64,000 nucleotides of DNA, from assembly GCA_949987565.1 (NCBI GenBank), contig OX465107.1, positions 11,041,721 through 11,105,720 of the forward strand, written 5' to 3'. This document shows positions 42,972 through 54,100 of this stretch, piece after piece. The notes under the pieces were generated by a model. It was not told the origin of the DNA. It was given only the letters and a program-made list of their open reading frames with translations, and made no database searches. The stretch comes from Luidia sarsii (Eukaryota; Echinodermata; Asteroidea; Paxillosida; Luidiidae). The stretch's first letter is position 1. Each line of letters begins with the position of its first letter. The position numbers and the translations under genes were made by a program.

Positions 42972-43653
42972 ACTTACCCCCAGAACTGTGGGGTTCTACG
43001 TCGTCCGCTGCTCTCCCAACCGGAACCCCACAGATAACTAGGCTTTTTTCCCATAGGCTTCTGTGTAACGTTCACAAGTGCTGTGGCATAGGGATCAGCA
43101 GGTTCAGCATAACTCATAAAATGCTGCTTCATTTGGCCCAAGATTTCTAGCAAATGTGGTTTACATACCACGCACCTGTGTGCAACTGTCCATGTGGCGA
43201 AAATGTGTGGATTTCCCCCCAAAAAATGGGCGAAAACCTCCCGGTTTGGTCACAAGATCCAAACGGCAGCGCCGCAACTGGCAGTCTGGTCCCCTGTACG
43301 TCTTCGCAGCAAGGCGCTATACCGTACTACAGGGACCAGACTGCCAGTTACGGAGCTGCCGTTTGAATGTTGCAACCGAACCGGGAGGTTTTCGCCCATT
43401 TTTTGGGGGAAATCGACACATTTTCGCCACATGGACAGTTGCACACAGGTGCGTGGTATGTAAACCACATTTGCAAGAAATCTTGGGCCAAATGAAGCAG
43501 TATTTTATGAGTTATGCTGAACCTGCTGATCCCTATGCCACAGCACTTGTGAACGTTACACAGAAGCCTATGGGAAAAAAGCCTAGTTATCTGTGGGGTT
43601 CCGGTCGGGAGAGCAGCGGACGACGTAGAACCCCACAGTTCTGGGGGTAAGTA
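42972..43653. mobile_element. Palindromic element D (682 bp, about 320-bp arms)
   Basis: It begins ACTTACCCCCAGAACTGTGG and ends CCACAGTTCTGGGGGTAAGT. The arms are near identical inverted copies, so the same short frame (GSGWESSGRRRTPQFWG-like) appears on both strands. The centre is near 43310. No transposase is present. It is flanked on both sides by AGT/ACT tracts. Confidence 0.85.
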
Positions 43654-43761
43654 CTACCATGGTACTACTAGTACTAGTAGTAGTACTAGTAGTAGTACTA
43701 CTACTAGTAGTAATTATTGTAGTAGTACTACTAGTACTAAGTAGTACTACTAGTACTAGTC
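43654..43761. repeat. AGT/ACT tract
   Basis: TACTACTAGTACTAGTAGTAG repeats between elements D and B. Confidence 0.85.
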
Positions 43762-44436
43762 GAAATGCTTCACAGCAACTTAAACTTTGACCACCCCTGG
43801 CCAAAATCCCCTGATTTACTGCCGAAAACACCCGTACAACCGCCCTACGCCCCCGTTTTTGGATTCAGTGAGAAACATCGATTTCAATACTGGTTTTGTT
43901 TTACTCAAGTTTGGGGAAAAAGGAAATTTCCCCTCAGTTGATCGATATGATTCTCCGACGACGAGCCCCTGAAATCCCCAGATTTACCCCCAAGATACCC
44001 GTGAAACCGTCCCACGTGCCCATTATCACAGATTCCAATACTGGTCAAGAATTTTGTTTAACTCACGTTTGGGAAAAAGGGACACTCACAGAGCCCCACA
44101 GACTGTGCACCCAGTACCCATACATCAGTTTTGTTTAAAAATGGCCGCCCTTTTGCTCGTCGGACGGGAGAGAATCTTCTCGATCACCTTTCCTTTTTCC
44201 CCAAATGTGAGTAAAACAAATGACCAGTATTGAAATCGGTGATTCAATCCAAGATGGGTGCGTAGGACGGTTTCACGGGTGTTTTCGGGGTAAAATCTGG
44301 GGGTCTCGGTCGGGGGTAGTCATGGAGTCGAACACATCGTTATTTGCTTGTGTTTCCCTACTGAAAATCTTGGAACCTACTATCGCCCGACCCCTCAATT
44401 TTTTTTAAAAGGCCGATTGTAAGGGTTACTCGGACT
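43762..44436. mobile_element. Diverged foldback element B
   Basis: Landmarks of the 7.75-8.62 kb element recur: GATTTACTGCCGAAAACACCCG, TTTTTGGATTCAGTGAGAA, CAGTTGATCGA, AATGGCCGCC, and the terminal GTTACTCGGACTA. Many substitutions and a partial internal duplication are present. It is older than copy 1. Confidence 0.7.
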
Positions 44437-44620
44437 ACTACTAGAACTACCGGTACTATACTACTAGTAGTAGTACTACTAGTGGTAGTAGTGCTAGTCT
44501 ACTACTAGTACTACTACTAGTACTTAGTCATGTTAGTACTTTAATAGTAGTAGGCCTACATGTACATGTAGTACTAGTAGCATGGAGCTTTAGCTCCATG
44601 TTAGCTAGTAGTAGTACTAC
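44437..44620. repeat. AGT/ACT tract
   Basis: Alternating trinucleotide tract, including a small hairpin CATGGAGCTTTAGCTCCATG at 44581-44600. Confidence 0.85.
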
Positions 44621-45100
44621 TTAACCACTTAACGCCGGGACCTTCGAAATCGGAACTACGTTGGCTTGACTATGCGATGGGGCCCTCCGAATCCGGGCAC
44701 CATTATTTTAAACAAAGACTCTTTTCAGTTTAGAACAAAGCAATATGAATCAGTACAAAGACCCTTTTTGACGCAAGTTGCCACATGAATTGCAAGATTA
44801 GTGCTCAGCAGTATTTGTGCAATTGTGGCCCTTTACTGTGGATGATCGAGGGATACCGTGCTGCCGCTGAAAGCATGCGGGGGACATTGTGTTGGCATGC
44901 CACACAGCCCAACGGTCGTCAGTCATGCAGTGGAATTTCACCCACATTCTGTATGCTCGGTTTTGGGCTGACCAACTCGAAGATTTGAATGCCTGGAGTG
45001 GAGGCTGGAGTCTGCGGTCAGGGATTGACAGTACCGTACATGCACACACACACACAAGTCCATTATGCTCCATTGAATACCGGTATCTGGGTCCTCTTCT
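44621..45100 (+). mobile_element. piggyBac-type MITE F, truncated copy
   Basis: It starts at TTAA followed by CCACTTAACGCCGGGA and follows the 55216-55918 copy for about 470 bp, with more divergence. It then loses similarity near 45085-45100, so its right terminus is missing. Confidence 0.75.
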
Positions 45101-45142
45101 GTGTTAACTGGTCTACTCTAGGTTAGCTACGGTCACTGCAGA

Positions 45143-45868
45143 CGATTTCACGAAACATTAGTTAATGGCGTAACTCCACTTACGCCATATCCAATAAGTT
45201 ACGCACTATCCGGATATGGCGCAACTCGGGGCTTACGCCATAACTTATGCAGTAACTTACACAACGTCTTTCGTTGGCGCAAGTCATTGCTACATGTCGT
45301 AAATATGGCGTTGATGCTGCTAGCGCAACGTGAACATCGGAGAGCCCTTCGCCGAGAGAGATTGTTTCGCGACAGCAAATCCTTTGGATTCTCTTGACGG
45401 CAGCGAAATTAGAGGGTGCTATAGATAATATTTCGTATTGTCGAAGATTTGCGAGAGATTTGGGGAGTGTCGTCAGACTCTGGTAATTTTCCTTTAGAGA
45501 GCTTGCGTCACTAATTTAGGCTTCCCATTGTGAGAAAATATCCACATTTTTCTGTGTAGCAGCATAAGAAATGCAAATGGCTGCCTCCAATGAAATTCCT
45601 GCAACGTGTGTATTGTCTACGAACGTTACATGCAGCAAATGTACCCAAAGCGTGTGTTCTTTAAACAGTCGTTGATATTACTGAGGTCCGCCTCGTCCGA
45701 AATGTCTTAAACAAATTAAGTGAAAAATTTAAAATCCGATGTTGTGCAGCTAAGACGAGTTTCTTGAAATCGTTTTCAAGTTATAGCGCAGCTACGCCAT
45801 AAGTTTATGTCGTAAGTATTGTGCCATAAGCAGATAAGGCGTAAGTTACAGACAGTATTGTGAAATGG
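45143..45868. mobile_element. Putative MITE with GGCGTAAC/TTACGCC subterminal repeats
   Basis: The left end reads GATTTCACGAAACATT, then GGCGTAACTCCACTTACGCC. The right end, reverse complemented, reads CATTTCACAATACTG, then TAACTTACGCC. The ends form an imperfect inverted repeat of about 15 bp. Many GGCGTAA/TTACGCC motifs in both orientations cluster near each end. No coding capacity. The family is not identified. Confidence 0.5.
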
Positions 45869-45940
45869 GCTGCTGTACCCGTAAACAGGGCCCAGATCAT
45901 CGCTCCCTCCATCAGAGGGCACGTATGATCTTTGCCATGT

Positions 45941-46645
45941 TTAACCACTTCGTGCCGGGTTTTTTTTCAGCGACGATGACCGCCATACGGGGGTTTTTGA
46001 ACAATGCATCGTTTTCAAATCTCGCTAAAACAATCAGAACAATATATTTATGTGAAATAAATCGATAAGAGTACACTATGGGTACAAGAGGGTAAAACCT
46101 GGCACAATTCGGACGTCGTTGTGGCTTTTGTCAAGAGATTATCCGTCCGAAAAAGGGCCCTTTGTGCGTCGTCAATGGACCGTAACGGATGTGTGTGTGT
46201 GCGTGCGTGTACGCTGCTGACAATCGCTGACCGCAGACTCCAGCCTCCACTCCAGGCAGTCAAATCTTCGAGTTGGTCGGCCACAAACGAGCGTACAGAT
46301 TACGGTAAAGAATGTGGGGGGAAATTCCAATGCCAGACCGACGACCGTTGGGCTGTGTGGCATGCAAAGACAATGTCCCCCGCGTGCTTTCAGCTGCAGC
46401 GCGGTATCCCTCGATCCTCCACAGTAAAAGTCCCACAATTGCACAATTACTGCTGCTAATCTTGCATTTCATGTGGCAACTTGCGTCAAAAAGGGTCTTT
46501 GTACTGATTCGTATTGCTTTGTTCTAAGCTGAAAAGAGTCTTTGTTTAGAATGTGGACAATAGTGGTGCCCGGATTCGGAAGGCCCCGTTGCATAGGCAA
46601 TCCAATTGACCTGCGGATTCGGAAGTCCCGGCGCGAAGTGGTTAA
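45941..46645 (-). mobile_element. piggyBac-type MITE F, full copy (705 bp)
   Basis: It is flanked by TTAA on both sides (45941-45944 and 46642-46645), with ends CCACTTCGTGCCGGG and CCCGGCGCGAAGTGG. It is in inverse orientation to the copy at 55216-55918 and highly similar along its length. TTAA targets and CC-starting TIRs are the hallmark of the piggyBac superfamily. It has no transposase. Confidence 0.85.
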
Positions 46646-46811
46646 TACGGGTCTACAGTAACAGTAGCCCTTACTAGGGCAGGCTTAGTTTTACCTACAT
46701 GTAAGTAGTTACTACTATTACTAGCTTCAAGCTTTCAGTATTCCTTTTTTAATTTTTTTTTATTATTGTACGATCAATTGAAGCCTACTAACCACTCGTA
46801 CAAGGGCTACA

Positions 46812-46989
46812 TAGTTGCGTTGACCGTTACCCTCATCTTTGCGGCGGTCGGAGACCTGAGGTTTATGGGACTCGGTGTACACAAATCTGGAGACATTTGT
46901 GTTTTCAGCATTTTTGAAAAACTCCAAAGTGTCCAGATTCCCCCCCCTTTTTTTTCCTTTTGAAAATTGCCACACACAATCTAAGGACT
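46812..46989. mobile_element. Diverged foldback element A arm
   Basis: TAGTTGCG..GACCGTTACCCTCATC, GGTCGGAGACCTGAGG and finally CCACACACAATCTAAGGAC follow the element A arm. Similarity ends exactly where the 9-bp minisatellite starts. Confidence 0.7.
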
Positions 46990-48732
46990 TCTGGCTCTGT
47001 TGACTCTGTAGGCTCTGCTGGCTTTGCTGACTCTGCTGGCTCTGTTGGCTCTGTTGCCTCTGCTGGCTCTGCTGGCTCTGCTGACTCTGCTGACTCTGTT
47101 GCCTCTGCTGCCTCTGCTGCCTCTGCTGACTCTGTTGCCTCTGCTGCCTCTGCTGGCTCTGCTGGCTCTGTTGGCTCTGTTGCCTCTGCTGGCTCTGCTG
47201 GCTCTGCTGCCTCTGCTGCCTCTGCTGGCTCTGTTGGCTCTGCTGGCTCTGCTGGCTTTGCTGACTTTGCTGGCTCTGCTGGCTCTGCTGGCTCTGCTGG
47301 CTCTGCTGACTCTGCTGGTTCTGCTGCATCTGCTGACTCTGCTGGCTCTGCTGGCTCTGCTGGCTCTGCTGGCTCTGCTGGCTCTGTTGCCTCTGCTGGC
47401 TCTGCTGGTTCTGCTGCATCTGCTGACTCTGCTGGCTCTGCTGGCTCTGCTGGCTCTGCTGACTCTGTTGCCTCTGCTGCCTCTGCTGGCTCTGCTGGCT
47501 CTGCTGGCTCTGCTGACTCTGCTGACTCTGTTGCCTCTGCTGACTCTGCTGGCTCTGCTGGCTCTGCTGGCTCTGCTGCCTCTGCTGGCTCTGTTGGCTC
47601 TGCTGACTCTGCTGGCTTTGCTGACTCTGCTGGCTCTGCTGGCTCTGCTGGCTCTGCTGGCTCTGCTGGCTCTGCTGACTCTGCTGGCTTTGCTGACTCT
47701 GCTGGCTCTGCTGGCTCTGTTGCCTCTGCTGGCTCTGCTGGCTCTGCTGGCTCTGCTGACTCTGCTGGCTCTGCTGGCTCTGCTGCCTCTGTTGCCTCTG
47801 TTGCCTCTGCTGGCTCTGCTGACTCTGCTGGCTCTGCTGGCTCTGTTGCCTCTGCTGGCTCTGCTGGCTCTGCTGGCTTATCTGGCTCTGCTGACTCTGC
47901 TGGCTCTGCTGGCTCTTGCCTCTGCTGACTCTGCTGACTCTGCTGACTCTGCTGGCTCTGCTGGCTCTGCTGGCTCTGCTGGCTCTGCTGACTCTGCTGG
48001 CTCTGTTGCCTCTGTTGCCTCTGCTGGCTCTGCTGACTCTGCTGGCTTTGTTGCCTCTGTTGCCTCTGCTGGCTCTGCTGGCTCTGCTGGCTCTGCTGGC
48101 TCTGCTGGTTCTGCTGCATCTGCTGACTCTGCTGGCTCTGCTGGCTCTGCTGGCTCTGCTGGCTCTGTTGCCTCTGCTGGCTCTGCTGGCTCTGCTGGCT
48201 CTGCTGGCTCTGCTGGCTCTGCTGACTCTGCTGACTCTGTTGCCTCTGCTGCCTCTGCTGGCTCTGCTGACTCTGTTGCCTCTGCTGCCTCTGCTGGCTC
48301 TGCTGGCTCTGCTGGCTCTGCTGACTCTGTTGCCTCTGCTGACTCTGCTGGCTCTGCTGGCTCTGCTGGCTCTGCTGGCTCTGCTGCCTCTGCTGGCTCT
48401 GCTGACTCTGCTGGCTTTGCTGACTCTGCTGGCTCTGCTGGCTCTGCTGACTCTGCTGACTCTGTTGCCTCTGCTGCCTCTGCTGGCTCTGCTGACTCTG
48501 CTGGCTCTGCTGGCTCTGCTGGCTCTGCTGGCTCTGCTGCCTCTGCTGGCTCTGCTGGCTCTGCTGGCTCTGCTGGCTCTGCTGGCTCTGCTGACTCTGC
48601 TGACTCTGTTGCCTCTGCTGCCTCTGCTGGCTCTGCTGGCTCTGCTGGCTCTGCTGGCTCTGCTGGCTCTGCTGGCTCTGCTGGCTCTGCTGGCTCTGCT
48701 GGCTCTGCTGGCTCTGCTGGCTTATCTGGCTC
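46990..48732. repeat. 9-bp minisatellite, CTCTGCTGG family (about 1.74 kb)
   Basis: About 190 tandem units of CTCTGCTGG with point variants (CTCTGCTGA, CTCTGTTGC, CTCTGCTGC, CTTTGCTGA). Because 9 is a multiple of three and no unit forms a stop, long frames of Gln-Ser-Gln, Ala-Gly-Ser or Leu-Leu-Ala repeats arise on both strands. These have no flanking gene structure, and I regard them as non-coding. Higher-order variant patterns recur (for example around CTGGTTCTGCTGCATCTGC at 47322, 47403 and 48106), indicating segmental duplication within the array. Confidence 0.93.
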
Positions 48733-48739
48733 GGAACAA

Positions 48740-51193
48740 ATTCATCTTCAGAGTTTCTGCCAGTGGTGTTGGATTCAATTTGTGTTGTTTTTTTGGCTGT
48801 TAGGATTGTATTCATCAGCTGTGGTTTTTGGCATGGTTTTTTGTCATATGCTTTTGTCATATGTTACAACGTTGAAGGCATCTGGGATTAATATTCCTCT
48901 TCACAAACAAATTGTTTTAATGATTTTATATTTTCGTCTTCAGATTTACTCTTTCTTGATGGCTCCATTGTTCTGTCAGTGATGGGAGTTCTGTTCCCCA
49001 TGCCGTTTTGGGGCTTTTCACTTTGAGCTTGCTCATTTGACTGTGTAAAAGCCCACACACCATTTAACTCCATTTTCCACAACCTGGAGAGAATCCTAGG
49101 AGGTCTAGTTTGGATTTAGATTTTTTTTGCACCCTTTTAAAGTCTACGTATTAAAATGAATTCTTGGCAAATTCTATTATTAAGAAAACACCATTTGAAA
49201 AATATGGTCATTAACTGAAATGTAAATTCTAACATGTATTTCATCACACATGGTACTGGGAGGTTTATTGAACCCTAACATATCGCTCAGGATCCTGGGC
49301 AGCAGAATAAATGTTTCACAAAAGTTGACTGGCACTTTGTATTTTAAGCCCTACCCTGTTTGATCTTTTTTCATTGTTCAGGGTGTGCTGTTTTGTCAGT
49401 AATTTTTCAACCTTTATTCAAGCAAGGCTTGCGCCACAGTGGGTGAATTTCTAGAAATGATGCCCTTTTTTAATTGTAACCATTCTGGTAATTATTTCAC
49501 TGTTTTAAATACAATGAAATGTTTTTTTCAAAATGTGACCCCCCACAAAAAAAATGAAAAAATTATATGGTAGCGCCGGCCCTGTCTTAAAGTGTAATGG
49601 ATGTGGAAATGTGCTTGTTGGCATGCAGCAACCAACTAATGCGGTCACTTACGTGAAAATGACATGAAGGATATATTATACATGTTTACTGATAATTTAT
49701 AGCATTGGACTGTGCTGATCTAGTGAAGAAGAATTGTCCGGGGGTTGTCAATTAAAAGTTTATTCTTGATCAATGCTATTATTGGATTATAACCACTGTA
49801 TAGTCTGCCTGTGAAAAAGGGTGTCTTTGAGAAAGGTCCCACTGAGATTTTGGTGTATGGTCCCCCATTTCTTTGTAATATGCACATTTTTTTGACATCT
49901 TAGTAAGTAGTTTGCAGAATGTCGGGTATTATGCTGCATTCCAATCTCATCGTGTTTATCATGTTCATGACCAGTATTTCCCAGATCACGAGCAGGCTTC
50001 ATTCCAATACTACTCACCAACACTATGCATGCGCACAGGTCCTAGCATGCACATTGTGCAAGCGCAAAGACCGAAGAGTTTACCAAAAATTGTACAACAC
50101 CAGTGCAGACCACTCACAGCTAATGGAAACTTTTTTAAACCTGATATGTGTGTGTAGAACAGCATAATAAATTCATGGTTAATTCACCTTTCCGGTCCTG
50201 GAGTCAGTGCAGAAGCTAGCCACCACCGCATGTATCGTAATCTTATTATAACTCATGCATGAATCGATGTTGGTAAAAACTTCTTGCCCTTTGACCTCCT
50301 CACCCAAGTTGACCCTATATTTTGCCAAGTCATGAATGGGAGGGAAGATTTCCGGCTCCAGTTCACGACTGGTAACCACGAGTTACCAGACGATTGGAAT
50401 GCCTCTTCACGACTAGTGAACTCGGTAATCACGATGGTAATCATGACGGTAATCATGACGCGATTGAAACGTGGCATTACTTCAGACCAGTATACCAGTA
50501 TGTATGAAAATAAAGGATTATATATTGGATTATTTATTGATAGCACTGCATTTAGTATTAACTGGCAAGTCTGCTTTTAATCATGCAAGTATGCATTCTC
50601 AAGTATGCATTCTCAAGTACCGGTATGCATTCACAGGCCTTTTTTCAAAAATTACCTTAAGTAGTGCAATGTATACCTGTTTATTTTTGTTACATGGATC
50701 TGTGTATTCTGTTTACTTTCGGATTGATTATTGAAGGCTAAGTGATTTCTCAAATCACATAACAAAAGATGCATGTGCTCATTGTGCTGGTCCTCACCAT
50801 GCTTGTACTTTGTAGCCTGTCAATATATCATTGATCTATGGAAGTAGAATACTTGCCAGTACACAGAGACCCATTAGACCATTGTCACCATGTTTTCCCC
50901 TAAATCAGATTCCAGGATTTCATCATAATTATGTTTCATCGTATGAAGAAAAAGTATCAAAATTAGGAGGGACTGATGTTCATCATATTTAAGGAAGGAA
51001 ATGAGTGTTGGTGAAAATCTTATTATCTTGCACTGGGAGGAAAGAGTGTAAATGTTGGGTGCAGGTTAGAAACAAACATTTTCCTTCCTCCATGGCAGGA
51101 GTTGGTGTGCATCAGTGATATAAAAAAAAAATGTCTTTCTTTTGCAGATACCGATATCAAGACATTCATATTCTGGACGTGTGTTAAATACAA
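48740..51193. other. Region between the minisatellite and GOSR2
   Basis: Mostly unique AT-rich DNA. It should include the GOSR2 promoter and 5' UTR upstream of 51194, but no core promoter element could be assigned. GGTAATCATGACGGTAATCATGACG-type short repeats are at 50425-50465. Confidence 0.35.
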
Positions 51194-54100
51194 ATGGAGA
51201 AATTATATCATGAAACTAACAAGTAAGTATAAATGTACACAGAAACCTCCATGTACATGTCCACAGAAACTTACATGTACATGTGTACATGTACTGTACA
51301 CCTGTACATAGCATATGACTTATGTATACAAGGCCACTGGCCCAGCTGGCCTTCTACTAGAAAGTTATAGGCCTCTATGGGAAAAAGTATAACTCACATT
51401 AGGCGCGTTCCCAGTAAGAAATTCTTCAAAAAAATTGGATCTTCAGAATAGCAGAAAAATCTTACTATTACTGAAAAGCCTTTCTTCTGGTTAAATTTTG
51501 GGGGGGGCTTTTCCACCTGTACAGTGGTGAGAGGGCATTCCAAGGCCTAAAATTTGATTATCTATGTGATGCCAGGTCAAGGTTGACTAAATTTCTTCAA
51601 AACATTGATAAGCACACTCTACATGTGTAGCAGCAGCTTGAAAAATGTCAGAAATGCATTTTCACTTCAGTTTGAGGAATCGCTTCAAAATCGGCAGGAA
51701 CATTGTCTTGCACCCAGAAAATTTACGTGCAAAGACTTGATGTAACCATACTGGGAGTAAGATTGGAAATCACATCAAATTTTCAAAAATTCATGAAATG
51801 TCACAGTCTTGAGCTACAAATACGATTTGCTCATCGCATTTAAGGGTACATATTAGTCTTTGCAATGATATCATGCTTTTCCTTTCATAAAAATGTTCCA
51901 GTGTCTCTGATAATAGAAATTGAAATGTCCAAAGGTCAGTTTGTGGTGCCGACTAGAGTTGTGCTATGAGCATGGATACACTGTACACCCACAATGTAGT
52001 GCCATTTCCACTGTCCAAATAATTGTGACTTCAATCACGATTAAAAAAAAAAAATCGCTTTGCAAAAAATCGTGAGCCAATTGTGGTAAGCAGTTGTGGT
52101 AAAATTGTCGGTGTGTCCTTGAGGGTGGCCCATGCAGGGAGGCTTATAAACAAGCATAGCACTTGAGAGAGCAAGCGGTGCATTGTGGGATTAATAAAAA
52201 CACGGTGCGATTCAGCGGAGTGTTCCCACACACACCACATCGTAAATAAATGCAATTATTTGGAAAAGTCTTAATAGTGGAGTCTGAATTGCGATTCAAA
52301 TGCACTAATAGTCGCGTTTTTTGTGTCCACACACATGAAAAAAAGTGGAGTTTAAATCACAATCCAGTCTAACAACTGGCTTCATGCTGCAGGCCCATAT
52401 GCTTCCACTATTATACACACACTACACTGCTATGCAAGGCAATTATAGTTGGTTGGTTTATTCTTCTCACAGAAGTGACTAGGAATAGTTTTCGTGTTTT
52501 TAGCAAAGTTTTTGTGTAAGAATTTATGCAGAAAAGCCCAGTACTCTGTTGCAAACAGACAGAAGCTTTTGGTTGTTGTTTTTGTTTTTGTTCACGTTCA
52601 CACACTGCAAAATTAGCAAAAAGTGAATTGCGATTCACATTTTTGTTGGGTGCCGAACGGTGCACGCCTGTAATGTGACCCAGCCGGAGGTACTTTCTGT
52701 GCTGCACATGCTTGGTTTACAATGTACTGTTTGCATACAGCCATATGGTGGGGATAAACACCAAAAAACTTGTTGTGGTGTCCTGGTTTCCACCCATATA
52801 TACAAAGATATACAGCTCAGTGAACACAACATCAATGTATACTATTGACATGATTGACTTCTTGATAGCCTCATCACTGTCTCATTCCAAAACTTCCAAA
52901 AATTGCCTTACTTGGTCCTAACAGATAAATGTAGTCTTTATGTTTTAGTGTGCCCTTGGAATAACTTCATCTTTGTACTCATTTTCTAAGATTACTTCAT
53001 GAGGTGCAGAATGGTCTATCTAGAGTTGAACAAGCCTCCTCCACAGACAATAAAAATGGTATGTTGAAAGTTAACGTAATAAAAAATGGAATATTTTCAG
53101 ATGTTGATACATGCAAAATGTGTATGGTTCAGTAATTTTATGATACCCCTCCCTGTTCCCTATACATTTTGGCCTGAAACACCAGTACTCCTTTTTTTAA
53201 AAATGAAATCAATCACTCAAATTATTCAACACATGTTCATCTTCACTTCAATTTTGTTAAACCAAAATTGTTTTTCTCACATTTTCTTATGTCTTGGTTA
53301 ACCCATTGTTTCTACAATGCCATATTTTCATTCTTTATCAATGGGTATCATCATCAAGCTGCTGAGAAGGAGGTACAGATGATGATTGATCAGATTGTAA
53401 GCAACTTGGAAAGATTAGACATCATAGTCAATAAAGAGCCAGCTACAAGGAAACAAAATGCCAGACTGTAAGTTCACATCAAACAAATTACACTAACACT
53501 GATTTCAATCCGATAAACGTGTCATGAAATTGAAATATTACCAATGTGTAAGTATGAGGGGAATTCATTTTTGTCAAAGGTCTCGCAAAACGTGAAGGTT
53601 TTCCTGATAGGGACATAAATTGGTGTTTAAAATGATCTGAAGTTCAAGAAACTTCTGAACTTACTTACATATTCAATAGAAATGAAGGGGTTGTTCATCG
53701 CGGGGGTGCAGATAAGTGGAAAGGGTGATCAAAGTCACGCGATGTGTCGTTGCTGGTGGCGACGTTTCGGTTGCTAACTGCGAACCTTCATCAGGCAACT
53801 GAAGAATGCGCGCTGCGGCGTCTGTTTATGTCCACTTCGCCGGTTCCTGTGTACCGGTTTGCGGACGTCGTAGTGGTGATCGTGCGGTTTGGCGCGCGAT
53901 TCTGGCGTCCACTAGCGGCCCCGTCCGTGGTGGGTCGGCGGTCGTGGCGTCTGATGGTGGGGAGCCAGAAACCATTACATATTATACACTTACATATTAT
54001 AAAAAAAGGTCTTTTTGTGCTCACAGAATGTATGACCTGTCACTTCAAGAGCTATGTAGATGTTTGTACTTTTACCACCCCAAATTTAACTTGTACAATT

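Noticed and set aside
44785..46527. Short proteins shared between three loci as a gene family
   Set aside because: The shared frames fall inside the copies of the TTAA-flanked MITE and appear on both strands.
46905..48982. Very long open frames (over 600 codons) of Gln-Ser, Ala-Gly-Ser or Leu-Leu-Ala repeats as a repeat protein
   Set aside because: All arise from a 9-bp satellite lacking stops. Frames are open on both strands, and there are no splice sites, conserved flanks or biased variant positions.
49824..49866. A fourth degenerate hammerhead (CTTTGAGAAAGGTCC...)
   Set aside because: Only the left half resembles the family. GAAAC and the GTC site are absent, so it is at best an unrecognisable relic.
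50179..50580. Overlapping frames upstream of GOSR2 as an extra exon
   Set aside because: No conserved motif, and the frames are open on both strands. The GOSR2 start is fully accounted for by the exon at 51194.
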